From Pseudomonadota bacterium (GTDB taxonomy: Bacteria > Pseudomonadota > Gammaproteobacteria > Steroidobacterales > Woeseiaceae), in NCBI GenBank assembly GCA_022360335.1, contig JAKSCZ010000541.1:1-6531 (forward strand): a DNA stretch of 6,531 nucleotides, given 5' to 3'. The notes beneath the pieces were generated by a model. The model searched no databases. It had not been told where the DNA came from and saw only the letters and a list, made by a program, of their open reading frames with translations. The number at the start of each line of letters is the position of its first letter. The stretch's first letter is position 1. Below are positions 1 to 6,531 of the stretch, piece after piece. A program made the position numbers and the translations under genes.

Positions 1-825
1 GCACCGGCCATCAGGACCGGGATCGGACTGTTTTTCGGAACAGTGCTTGCGATCGCCCAGCGTTTCCTGAAGGTCGACGAAGACCCGCGCATCGAGGCGA
101 CCAACGAGATGCTGCCCGGCACCAACTGCGGCGCCTGCGGCCAGCCGGGCTGCCTGCCGTTCGCCGAGAAGCTGGTCGCGGGCGAAGTCGATGCCGGGCA
201 ATGCACGGTCAGCACCGACGAGGCCCTCGAGAACATCGCCGAGTTCCTGCAGGTCGACGCCGGGCGGGTCGAGAAGCTCGTGTCGCGGCTGCGCTGCGCC
301 GGCGGTCGCCGGCAGGCGCACCAGATCGCGGAGTACCGCGGTTTCGAAGGCTGCCGCGCGGCCGCCGTCGTCTCGGGCGGCGGCAAGGGCTGCGCCTGGG
401 GCTGCCTCGGCCTCGGCGACTGCGAGCGCGCCTGCACCTTCGATGCGATCCACATGAACGCGAACGGGCTGCCGCAGGTGGACACCGAAAAATGCCGCGC
501 ATGCCCGGACTGCGTCGCGGCCTGTCCGAGGGACCTGTTCGAGCTCGTGCCGCTGAGCCGGAACCTCTACGTGCAGTGCAACGTCCCGCTGGCCGGCGAG
601 GCCGCGAGGCAGCTGTGCGCAACGGCCTGCGATGCCTGCGGCCGCTGTGCCGCCGATGCGGCGCCCGGACTGATCCGCATGGAGGGCAACCTGCCCGTCG
701 TCGACTACGCCGCCGGCGGCCCGGCCGCGCCCGAGGCGACGTTCCGCTGCCCGACGAACGCGATCGTCTGGCTCGAGCGCGAGCAGTTCGCGGACCGGCA
801 AGCCAGGCCGGCGGGGACCGCCTGA
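1..825 (+). CDS. rnfB: Ion-translocating ferredoxin:NAD oxidoreductase subunit B, long form (5' end cut off by window)
   Basis: RnfB is the iron-sulfur subunit that accepts electrons from reduced ferredoxin and passes them into the membrane-bound Rnf complex. The reading frame is open from base 1, and 274 residues are visible. Visible residues 5-19 are the end of an N-terminal hydrophobic membrane anchor, followed by the family-typical VDEDPRIEATNEMLPGTNCG stretch. A GTG at 43 could be called as a start, but it lies inside the anchor, so the true start is upstream. The Fes-type 4Fe-4S motif uses C43, C46, C51 and C68. Then comes the long-form signature GCLGLGDC with C131, C135, C141 and C145, and a ferredoxin motif C165/C168/C171/C175-P. 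The last domain has C206, C210, C213, C216 and only C250 of the final motif, so it seems reduced to one cluster. Short proteobacterial RnfB proteins of about 190 residues lack this C-terminal half; the form seen here resembles clostridial or Thermotoga-type RnfB. The TGA stop overlaps the next start by one base. Confidence 0.93.
   Translation, partial: APAIRTGIGLFFGTVLAIAQRFLKVDEDPRIEATNEMLPGTNCGACGQPGCLPFAEKLVAGEVDAGQCTVSTDEALENIAEFLQVDAGRVEKLVSRLRCAGGRRQAHQIAEYRGFEGCRAAAVVSGGGKGCAWGCLGLGDCERACTFDAIHMNANGLPQVDTEKCRACPDCVAACPRDLFELVPLSRNLYVQCNVPLAGEAARQLCATACDACGRCAADAAPGLIRMEGNLPVVDYAAGGPAAPEATFRCPTNAIVWLEREQFADRQARPAGTA
813..817 (+). promoter_or_regulatory. Ribosome binding site for the PFOR-like gene
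   Basis: A GGGGA purine run lies 7 bases before the ATG at 825, inside the last codons of rnfB. It supports that ATG as the start, although the open frame extends upstream to about 200. The stop of rnfB and this start share one base (TGATG), an arrangement typical of termination-reinitiation coupling. Confidence 0.6.
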
Positions 826-3800
826 TGGCCGGTCTGCGCGACGTCGCCGTGCACTGGTACCGCCGGGCTTTCGGCCTCCCGGCAGGGCAGACGGCCCGCG
901 ATGAAGGGCTCGACACGGTTCTCGACGGCGATACCGCCGTCGCGCTGGCGGAGGACGCTCTCGCCAGCCGCGTCGCAGGCGGCGCGGAAGGACCCCGCGG
1001 CGTCGTCGCCGCGGCCACGGGGATCGCGCTCGCGGGACGGCGCGCGACGGCGTTCCTGTCGGGTACGGAGGCCCTGGCCGCGCAGGACCTGCTGGTGTCG
1101 GCGGCCGGCAAGCAGGCGCCGCTCGTCCTGCACCTCACGTCGCAGGCCGCGACCGCCCACGGGGGCGCGACGGGAAGCGGTCACGACACGATACACCTCT
1201 GCGCCGATGCCGGTTTCTTCCTGCTGTTCGCCGCGAACGTCCAGCAGGCCGTCGACTTCACGTTCGTCGCGCGCCGCGTCGCCGAGGACGCGCTGGTGCC
1301 GGGCCTCGTCGTCATGGACGGCGAGCAGACCGCCCGGGCGGCCCAGGACGTCCGCCTGCCGTCGCCGCACCAGGTGAGCCGCTTCCTCGGCGCGGCCGGC
1401 GACGACGTCGATGCGCCGACCGCGGCCCAGCGGCTGCTCTTCGGTGCGAGCCGGCGGCGCCTCCCGGTCTGGCACGATCTCGACGAGCCGATGCTCAAGG
1501 GCGCCGTGTTCGACTCGCGCTCGTTCGCGCTCGGCGCCGCGGCGCGCAGGCCGTTTTTCGACGACTACGTGAGCGCCTCGCTGGCCCGGGCATGCGCCGA
1601 ATTCGGTGAGATGACCGGGCGCACGCACGCGGGCGCGTCCTCGTATCGAATGGACGGGGCGGAAACCGTGATCGTGGCGCAGGGCGCGGCCCTGGAGACG
1701 GCGCAACTCGCCGCGGACGCGCTCCGCGAGCGGCACGGAACGCGAGCGGGCGTGCTCGGCGTCCATGCACTGCGGCCGTTTCCCTGCGATGCGATCGCGA
1801 CGGCGCTCGAAAGCGCGGCGCGCATCGTCGTTCTCGAGCGCACGGACGCGCCGCTCTCGGGCAATCCGCCGCTGACGCGGGAGCTCCGCGCCTGCCTGCC
1901 GGCCGCGGCTCCGGTGTGGCGGACCGGCATCTACGGCATCGGCGGCCTGCCGTTGCGGCCCGAAGAGATCGTCGCATTCGCCATGGCCGACGGCCCGCCG
2001 GGACCGCGCTATCTCGGCGTCGCGTTCGACGACGCGGCCGACGACCGGCCGAAGCGGGAGGTGCTGTTCGATGCCCTGCGACGCGGCTACCCGGATGCCG
2101 GGAACCTCGGCCTTCGCGCCGCGGCCGGCGACAGGGTCCCGCCGCAAAGCCGCTCCCTGTGCATCCGTATCCTTCGCCGGCGCGGCGACGCCGGCATCGT
2201 CGGCGCGGCCGCCGCACTGATGCAGCGTCTCGACGACGGTCGCATCCGCAGCCGTTGCGCCGCGGCAGCCGACGCGGCGGGGACGTGGGTCGACTGGCTG
2301 GTGCACGGCGGCGATGCGCTGCTCGATCCGGGCGACGATCCGGCCGCCGACGTCACCTTCGACGTCGCGGCCCGCGGCGTCACGCTGCACGCCGGTGACC
2401 GGGCGTTCCGCGTACCGGACGCCGGTGACGGCGGGATCGAGGGCTTGCTCGGCGGGCTGTTCGGCGCGCTGGTCGCCGGCGGGATGCTCGACGTCACGGC
2501 CCGCGCGGTCGGCCGCGCCCGCCGCGGCCTGCTCGAGTCGGTCGACGAGGCGCAGCGCGACCGCAGGCTGGCGGCGTTCGATGCGGGTATGCAGCGGGTC
2601 GTCGAGGCCCCGGCGCTGCCTGCTGCGAAGAAAGCACCGATTCGGCGCGCGACGCCGCCGGTCGTGCGCGCGCTGGGCCGCAACGACGATCACGTCGCGA
2701 GCCTGCCGCGTTTCTGGGACCAGACCGGCGTGTTGTACCGCGACGGCGAGACGGACCGCCTGGCGGCCGACCCGTATCTCGCGAGCGGCAGCCTGCCGCC
2801 GCTGAGCGCCACGCTGCGCGACCTCGAAAGCACGAGACGCAGCATGCCGGCGTTCGACCCGGCGTTGTGCACGGGCTGCGGCCATTGCTGGACGCACTGC
2901 CCGGACAGCGCGATCGGCGTCGTCGCGGCCGGGCCTGCCGCGCTCATCGACGCAGGCATCCGCGAGACCGGCGCGGAAGCGGTGCGGCAGGTCGCGCCGA
3001 AACTCGCGTCCCGTATCGTCTCGAGCGGCAGTAAGGCGGAAACGCAACGGGCCACGTTCGGCGAGATGCTCGGCGATGCCTCGGCGTGGCTCGAGGAGAA
3101 GGCGCCGCTGCCCGAGGATCGCAGGCTCGCCATCCGGGACGGCGTCGAGCGCATCGTCGCCGCGCTCGGACATCTGCCGCTTGCCGTGACGAAAGCGTTT
3201 TTCCACGACGCCGAAGCGCGGCGCAAGGGCTCGGCCGAATTGCTGTCGATCGTCGTCAACCCGGATACCTGCAAGGCCTGCCGCATCTGCATCCGGGGCT
3301 GCGAACCCGGCGCACTGCGCGAGGCGCCGCGCGACACGGCCGTCGTCGAGGAACGGCGGGCGCTCTGGGAGACCTGGTCGGCGACGCCCGACACGACGGC
3401 CGCAAGCATCGAGCGCGCAGCGGATCATCCGGACGTCGGGCCCGCGGCGGCGATGATGCTGTCGCGCCATTGCCTGTTCGCGATGGCCGGCGGCGACCCG
3501 GCCGAGGCGGGCTCGGGCCAGAAGCTCGCGGTCAGGCTCGCCCTGGCCGCGGCCGAGAGGCACCGGCAGCCGATCGCACTGCGATTCGCGAAGGATCTCG
3601 CCGAGGCCGGCGCAGAGATCGCCGGCCTGCTGCGCGAGACGCTGTCGGGCACGCTGCCGATGGACGATCTCGATGCGATGGCCGGGCAACTCGAGGGCGT
3701 CTCGACGCCGCACGTCGACCTCGCGACGATTGCCGGCCGGGCGGGTGACGGCGATCGCTCGGTCGAGACGGCCCAGCTGCTGCGGCTCATCGACCTGTCG

Positions 3801-4913
3801 AAACGCCTGGCGGCGGCCCATGACACGCTTGTCGACGGCAGGCAGGGCCTCGGCCGGGCGCGTTACGGACTCGCCGTATCCGGTCCGAGCGTGGCGGAAT
3901 GGGCCGCGGCCTACCCGGGCAACCCGTTCCAGGCGCCGACGCTGGTCGATCTGAGCGGCGACGGCGCGCAGCTCGCGGCCGGTCTCGTGACGGGCCATCT
4001 CGACGAGACCGTCGGACTGGTCGGGCTGCTGCGGCGCGCGCGTCTCGAGGTGGAGCGGCCGGACGGACTGGACTGGAAGCGCGAGGCGCTCGCCGATCTG
4101 CGTTGGCAGGAGCTCGACGAAGAGGAACGGGCGCTCTGTCCGCCGCTCATCCTGATCGGCGCGGACGACATGCTCGAAGGCAGGGGGCTGTCGCAGCTCG
4201 TCCGGCTGCTCAACTCCGGGCTGCCGGTCAAGGTGCTGCTGCTGAGCGCGCTCGCGTTGCGCGACGGGACGGCCGGGCGGGCGGGCGGCGGCGCCGGCTT
4301 GCTGGCCCTCGCACAACGCGACGCCTACGTCGCACAGACGTCGATCGCCGACGCGCGGCATCTCAGCGCCTGCGTCTCGGACGCACTGGCCTTCGACGGG
4401 CCGGCCCTGATCCAGGCGTACGCGCCGAGCCCGTCGCGGGACGGCTTCGCCACGGACGACGTGATCGGCCAGGCCGGCCTCGCCGTTGCGGCGCGCGTGT
4501 TGCCGCTGTTTACCTACGACCCGCGCCGGGAAGGCGTCTTCGGCACGCGCATCGGCCTCGACGGCAATCCGCAATCCCGGGACGACGAGCCGACCTTCAT
4601 CGACTGGGCGCGCGGCCAGGGACGCTATGCGTCGTCGCTCGAATCGCCCGAGATGGCGCGCGCCGCAAGGCGCTGCGCCGAGGACTGGCAGACCCTGCAG
4701 GAACTGGCCGGCGCCGTTACGCCGTTCACGGGGAAGCTCGAAACGGCGATCCGCGCCGAACTCGAGGCCGAGTACCGCAAAGCGCTCGAGGCCAGGGACG
4801 CGGCCGCCGCCGCCGAGCTCGCCGGCGTGCGCGAGAAGACGCGGGCCGATATCGCGGGCAGGCTGCGCGACCGGCTGGTCGAGCTCGCGACGCGCAGGAG
4901 GGGCGGGAAATGA
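825..4913 (+). CDS. PFOR-like multidomain iron-sulfur protein, probable pseudoenzyme of the Rnf operon
   Basis: A 1362-residue protein with the domain order of pyruvate:ferredoxin oxidoreductase. Approximate domains: I, pyrimidine-binding-like, 30-205 (DGDTAV at 34); II, transketolase-C-like, 270-390 (VIVAQG, HALRPF, LERT); III, gamma-like, 410-580; ferredoxin domain 675-835 with C682/C685/C688/C692 and C816/C819/C822/C826; VI, pyrophosphate-binding-like, 870-1290 (GPALIQAY, LFTYDPR, RYAS); and a charged, probably helical tail to 1362. By eye alignment the YPITPS loop, the catalytic Glu, the substrate Arg (Q107 here), the GDG motif (ADD at 1113-1115), the NTGG motif and the proximal-cluster Cys residues are missing. 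Ordinary pyruvate oxidation is therefore unlikely; an electron-transfer or docking role with Rnf is inferred. Both neighbours are rnf genes and both junctions overlap. No signal peptide or membrane segment is seen, so it should be cytoplasmic. Annotation pipelines would probably call it a 2-oxoacid:acceptor oxidoreductase. Homology is fairly certain; function is not. Confidence 0.85.
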   Translation: MAGLRDVAVHWYRRAFGLPAGQTARDEGLDTVLDGDTAVALAEDALASRVAGGAEGPRGVVAAATGIALAGRRATAFLSGTEALAAQDLLVSAAGKQAPLVLHLTSQAATAHGGATGSGHDTIHLCADAGFFLLFAANVQQAVDFTFVARRVAEDALVPGLVVMDGEQTARAAQDVRLPSPHQVSRFLGAAGDDVDAPTAAQRLLFGASRRRLPVWHDLDEPMLKGAVFDSRSFALGAAARRPFFDDYVSASLARACAEFGEMTGRTHAGASSYRMDGAETVIVAQGAALETAQLAADALRERHGTRAGVLGVHALRPFPCDAIATALESAARIVVLERTDAPLSGNPPLTRELRACLPAAAPVWRTGIYGIGGLPLRPEEIVAFAMADGPPGPRYLGVAFDDAADDRPKREVLFDALRRGYPDAGNLGLRAAAGDRVPPQSRSLCIRILRRRGDAGIVGAAAALMQRLDDGRIRSRCAAAADAAGTWVDWLVHGGDALLDPGDDPAADVTFDVAARGVTLHAGDRAFRVPDAGDGGIEGLLGGLFGALVAGGMLDVTARAVGRARRGLLESVDEAQRDRRLAAFDAGMQRVVEAPALPAAKKAPIRRATPPVVRALGRNDDHVASLPRFWDQTGVLYRDGETDRLAADPYLASGSLPPLSATLRDLESTRRSMPAFDPALCTGCGHCWTHCPDSAIGVVAAGPAALIDAGIRETGAEAVRQVAPKLASRIVSSGSKAETQRATFGEMLGDASAWLEEKAPLPEDRRLAIRDGVERIVAALGHLPLAVTKAFFHDAEARRKGSAELLSIVVNPDTCKACRICIRGCEPGALREAPRDTAVVEERRALWETWSATPDTTAASIERAADHPDVGPAAAMMLSRHCLFAMAGGDPAEAGSGQKLAVRLALAAAERHRQPIALRFAKDLAEAGAEIAGLLRETLSGTLPMDDLDAMAGQLEGVSTPHVDLATIAGRAGDGDRSVETAQLLRLIDLSKRLAAAHDTLVDGRQGLGRARYGLAVSGPSVAEWAAAYPGNPFQAPTLVDLSGDGAQLAAGLVTGHLDETVGLVGLLRRARLEVERPDGLDWKREALADLRWQELDEEERALCPPLILIGADDMLEGRGLSQLVRLLNSGLPVKVLLLSALALRDGTAGRAGGGAGLLALAQRDAYVAQTSIADARHLSACVSDALAFDGPALIQAYAPSPSRDGFATDDVIGQAGLAVAARVLPLFTYDPRREGVFGTRIGLDGNPQSRDDEPTFIDWARGQGRYASSLESPEMARAARRCAEDWQTLQELAGAVTPFTGKLETAIRAELEAEYRKALEARDAAAAAELAGVREKTRADIAGRLRDRLVELATRRRGGK
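4896..4901 (+). promoter_or_regulatory. Strong Shine-Dalgarno for rnfC
   Basis: A consensus AGGAGG, followed by further G residues, sits 8 bases before the ATG at 4910, inside the final codons of the PFOR-like gene. It settles the rnfC start, although the same frame stays open about 1 kb upstream. It is a clearly better site than those in front of the other two starts in the window. Confidence 0.8.
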
Positions 4914-6250
4914 AAGCGCTCCGGCGTCTGGCGCAGGGTTTCGAGCACGGCGTCCATCCGGCGCACCACAAGGAACGGACCGAAGACCTGCCGATCCAGC
5001 GCGTGCCGTTCGGCAGGGACTACGTCATCCCGCTGGGCCAGCACGTCGGCGTGCCGGGCAGGGCGATCGTCGAGGCGGGCGATCCCGTACGCCGCGGGCA
5101 GGTCGTCGCCGAGCCGGGCGGTTTCGTGTCCACGGCCCTGCACAGCCCAGTAACGGGCCGCGTGACCCGCGTCGGGGACTTTAGGGACGTCGGCGGCCGT
5201 TTCACGCCGGGCATCGGCATCGAGGCGGACCCGTTCGCCACGCAGGCGGTCGACCCCGAATCCGTGCCCGACTGGCAGGCCCTGTCGCGCGACGAGTTCG
5301 TCGAAGCCGTGCAGATGGCGGGCATCGTCGGCATGGGCGGCGCGGCCTTCCCGGCGCACGTCAAGCTCTCGGTGCCGGAGGGCACGAGGATCCGGCAGCT
5401 GCTCGTCAACGGCGCGGAGTGCGAGCCGTACCTGACCAACGACCATCGCCTGATGATCGAGCGCTCCGACGCCGTGCTCGAGGGCGCCGAGATCGTGCGG
5501 CAGAAGCTCGGCGCCGAGGAGACCGTCATCGGCATCGAGACCAACAAGCCCGACGCGATCCGGGTCATCCGCGGGCGAATCCCGGACGGGCAGCCCGTGC
5601 GCGTCGTGCCGCTCGAGGTCAAGTACCCGCAGGGCGCCGAGAAGATGATGATCCGCAGCGTCTTCGGCAAGGAGGTGCCGGCCGGCCGGCTGCCGCGCGA
5701 CGTCGGCGTCAACGTCAACAACGTCGGCACGATCGTCGCGATCGCCGACTACTTCCTGCGCGGCCTGCCGCTGATCGAGCGCATCGTCACGGTCGCCGGG
5801 CCCGGCGTAACCTACCCCGCCAACCTGATCGTGCCGCTCGGCACCTCCGTGCGCGACGTCGTGCGCTTCTGCGGCGGGCTCAGGCAAGGCACGCGCGAGA
5901 TCGTCATGGGCGGTCCGATGATGGGGCGGCCGGTCGCGAGCCTCGACGTGCCGGTGCTCAAGGGCTGTTCCGGCATCCTCGTGTTCACGGACGCATCGCC
6001 GTCGCGGCGCGAAGAGTACCCGTGCATCCGTTGCGGCCGCTGCCTCGAGGCGTGCCCGTACTTCCTGAACCCGTCGCGGCTCGCACGCCTGTCCCGGGCC
6101 CGCCTGTTCGACGAGACCAAGGCCTACCACGTATTCGATTGCGTCGAATGCGGTTGCTGCACGTTCGCCTGCCCGTCGAACATCCCGATCGTGCAGCTGA
6201 TCCGCACCGCCAAGGACGACCTCATGCACCGCAAGGCGTCCGAACAGTGA
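4910..6250 (+). CDS. rnfC: Ion-translocating ferredoxin:NAD oxidoreductase subunit C
   Basis: RnfC is the peripheral cytoplasmic subunit that holds the NAD(H)/FMN site of the Rnf complex, similar to the NuoF/Nqo1 flavoprotein of complex I. The 446-residue protein is complete and of the compact type. The N-terminal part (about 5-90) contains the family's FEHGVHPAHHK start and a biotinyl-lipoyl-like domain (VEAGDPVRRGQ, LHSPVTGRV). The nucleotide/FMN region has the glycine-rich GIVGMGGAAFPAHVKL at 138-153, NGAECEPY at 168-175, and YPQGAEKMMI at 239-248. A SLBB-like segment lies at about 295-335. Two 4Fe-4S motifs close the protein: C372/C375/C378/C382-P and C411/C414/C417/C421-P, with an extra C416. 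All expected ligands are present, so it looks functional. It lacks the long alanine/lysine-rich C-terminal extension of enterobacterial RnfC (RsxC). The start overlaps the preceding stop by four bases (ATGA) and has a strong ribosome binding site; the stop overlaps the rnfD start. Confidence 0.96.
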   Translation: MKALRRLAQGFEHGVHPAHHKERTEDLPIQRVPFGRDYVIPLGQHVGVPGRAIVEAGDPVRRGQVVAEPGGFVSTALHSPVTGRVTRVGDFRDVGGRFTPGIGIEADPFATQAVDPESVPDWQALSRDEFVEAVQMAGIVGMGGAAFPAHVKLSVPEGTRIRQLLVNGAECEPYLTNDHRLMIERSDAVLEGAEIVRQKLGAEETVIGIETNKPDAIRVIRGRIPDGQPVRVVPLEVKYPQGAEKMMIRSVFGKEVPAGRLPRDVGVNVNNVGTIVAIADYFLRGLPLIERIVTVAGPGVTYPANLIVPLGTSVRDVVRFCGGLRQGTREIVMGGPMMGRPVASLDVPVLKGCSGILVFTDASPSRREEYPCIRCGRCLEACPYFLNPSRLARLSRARLFDETKAYHVFDCVECGCCTFACPSNIPIVQLIRTAKDDLMHRKASEQ

Positions 6251-6531
6251 CGGAACGGGAGCCGAAACTGCTCCTGTTTCACGCTCCGTTGTTGCGCCAG
6301 GCGATGACGACGCCGAAAGCGATGCGCGACGTGATCTACGCGTTGCTGCCGGCGACGGGCGCGGCGGTCTGGTTCTTCGGCCTGAGCGCGATCCTGGTCC
6401 TGTCGGCGTCGGTTCTGGGCGCCGTCGCGGCCGAGTGGCTGTTCGGGTCGCGGGCCGCGGGAGCCGCCGGCTGCCTGCGCGGCCGATCGCTGCTCGACGG
6501 CAGCGGCTTGCTGACCGGCCTGCTGCTCGGC
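6247..6531 (+). CDS. rnfD: Ion-translocating ferredoxin:NAD oxidoreductase subunit D (3' end cut off by window)
   Basis: RnfD is an integral membrane subunit related to NqrB; the family carries a covalently bound FMN and takes part in electron transfer coupled to ion movement. The 95 visible residues match the start of the family: HAPLLRQAMTTPKAMRDVIY, then LLPATGAAVWFFG (first membrane segment, about 29-45), a second hydrophobic segment (about 46-66, ending AAEWLF), and DGSGLLTGLLLG (84-95) opening the third. The flavin-attachment threonine lies further downstream and is not in the window. GTG at 6247 is chosen because it forms a GTGA overlap with the rnfC stop and keeps the conserved HAPL segment. 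The next in-frame ATG (6304) would remove it. The ribosome binding site is weak (AAGG at 6233-6236, 10 bases away), so translation probably depends on coupling to rnfC. Confidence 0.93.
   Translation, partial: MTEREPKLLLFHAPLLRQAMTTPKAMRDVIYALLPATGAAVWFFGLSAILVLSASVLGAVAAEWLFGSRAAGAAGCLRGRSLLDGSGLLTGLLLG

Noticed and set aside
43..45. GTG at 43 as the start of rnfB.
   Set aside because: It would cut through the conserved N-terminal membrane anchor, and the frame is open to the window edge with family-like residues before it.
201..824. Upstream extension of the PFOR-like frame to an ATG near 201.
   Set aside because: The extra 208 residues are an Arg-rich out-of-frame reading of rnfB, and the ATG at 825 has a ribosome binding site and the typical overlap.
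3957..3965. A GDG tripeptide (residues 1045-1047, VDLSGDGAQ) that might be the thiamine-diphosphate motif.
   Set aside because: It lies about 67 residues before the strand that aligns with the true PFOR GDG position and has no Asn pair about 25-30 residues downstream.
705..4574. A 1289-codon open frame on the minus strand, antisense to the PFOR-like gene.
   Set aside because: Its translation is rich in Arg, Ala and Gly with no recognisable domain, and it mirrors the codon structure of the plus-strand gene. Long antisense frames are common in very GC-rich coding DNA.
3899..4909. Upstream extension of the rnfC frame by about 1 kb.
   Set aside because: The added residues are Arg/Ala-rich noise overlapping the PFOR-like gene. 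RnfC homology begins at MKALRRLAQGFEHG, just after a consensus AGGAGG.
825..4913. A functional pyruvate:ferredoxin oxidoreductase (nifJ/por).
   Set aside because: Domain order agrees, but the active-site, cofactor and proximal-cluster residues appear missing, and it lies in an rnf operon.

Overview
This window is a densely packed, strongly GC-rich bacterial segment that lies entirely inside one operon on the + strand. It encodes part of an Rnf complex, the membrane-bound ion-pumping ferredoxin:NAD+ oxidoreductase. The composition, the G/C-ending codons and the overlapping stop/start codons fit a high-GC proteobacterium or similar lineage. Nothing in the sequence fixes the taxon, and no rRNA, tRNA or lineage marker is present.

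Layout: (1) the 3' part of a long-form rnfB (1-825; its start lies upstream of the window); (2) an unusual 1362-residue protein built like pyruvate:ferredoxin oxidoreductase (PFOR) at 825-4913; (3) complete rnfC (4910-6250); (4) the first 95 codons of rnfD (6247 to the window edge). All three junctions overlap by 1 or 4 bases, so there is no intergenic DNA, and no promoter or terminator is expected or seen. The remaining genes (rnfG, rnfE, rnfA) probably follow downstream, but they are outside the window.

The most interesting item is the gene between rnfB and rnfC. It keeps the PFOR domain order: pyrimidine-binding domain, transketolase-C-like domain, gamma domain, ferredoxin domain, pyrophosphate-binding domain. 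By eye alignment, however, it has lost most hallmarks of a working PFOR. Missing are the substrate loop YPITPS, the catalytic glutamate, the substrate-carboxylate arginine, the GDG and NTGG elements that hold Mg-thiamine diphosphate, and the cysteines of the proximal 4Fe-4S cluster. The two CxxCxxCxxxC motifs of the ferredoxin domain are intact but unusually far apart. It looks like a PFOR pseudoenzyme rebuilt as an electron-transfer or docking subunit for Rnf.

In a standard Rnf complex, RnfB takes electrons from reduced ferredoxin, RnfC carries the NAD(H)/FMN site, and RnfD is a flavin-bearing membrane subunit. A large iron-sulfur protein made in tight translational coupling with RnfB and RnfC would be placed to deliver or receive electrons at the cytoplasmic side. 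That role is inferred from context and sequence; it is not demonstrated.
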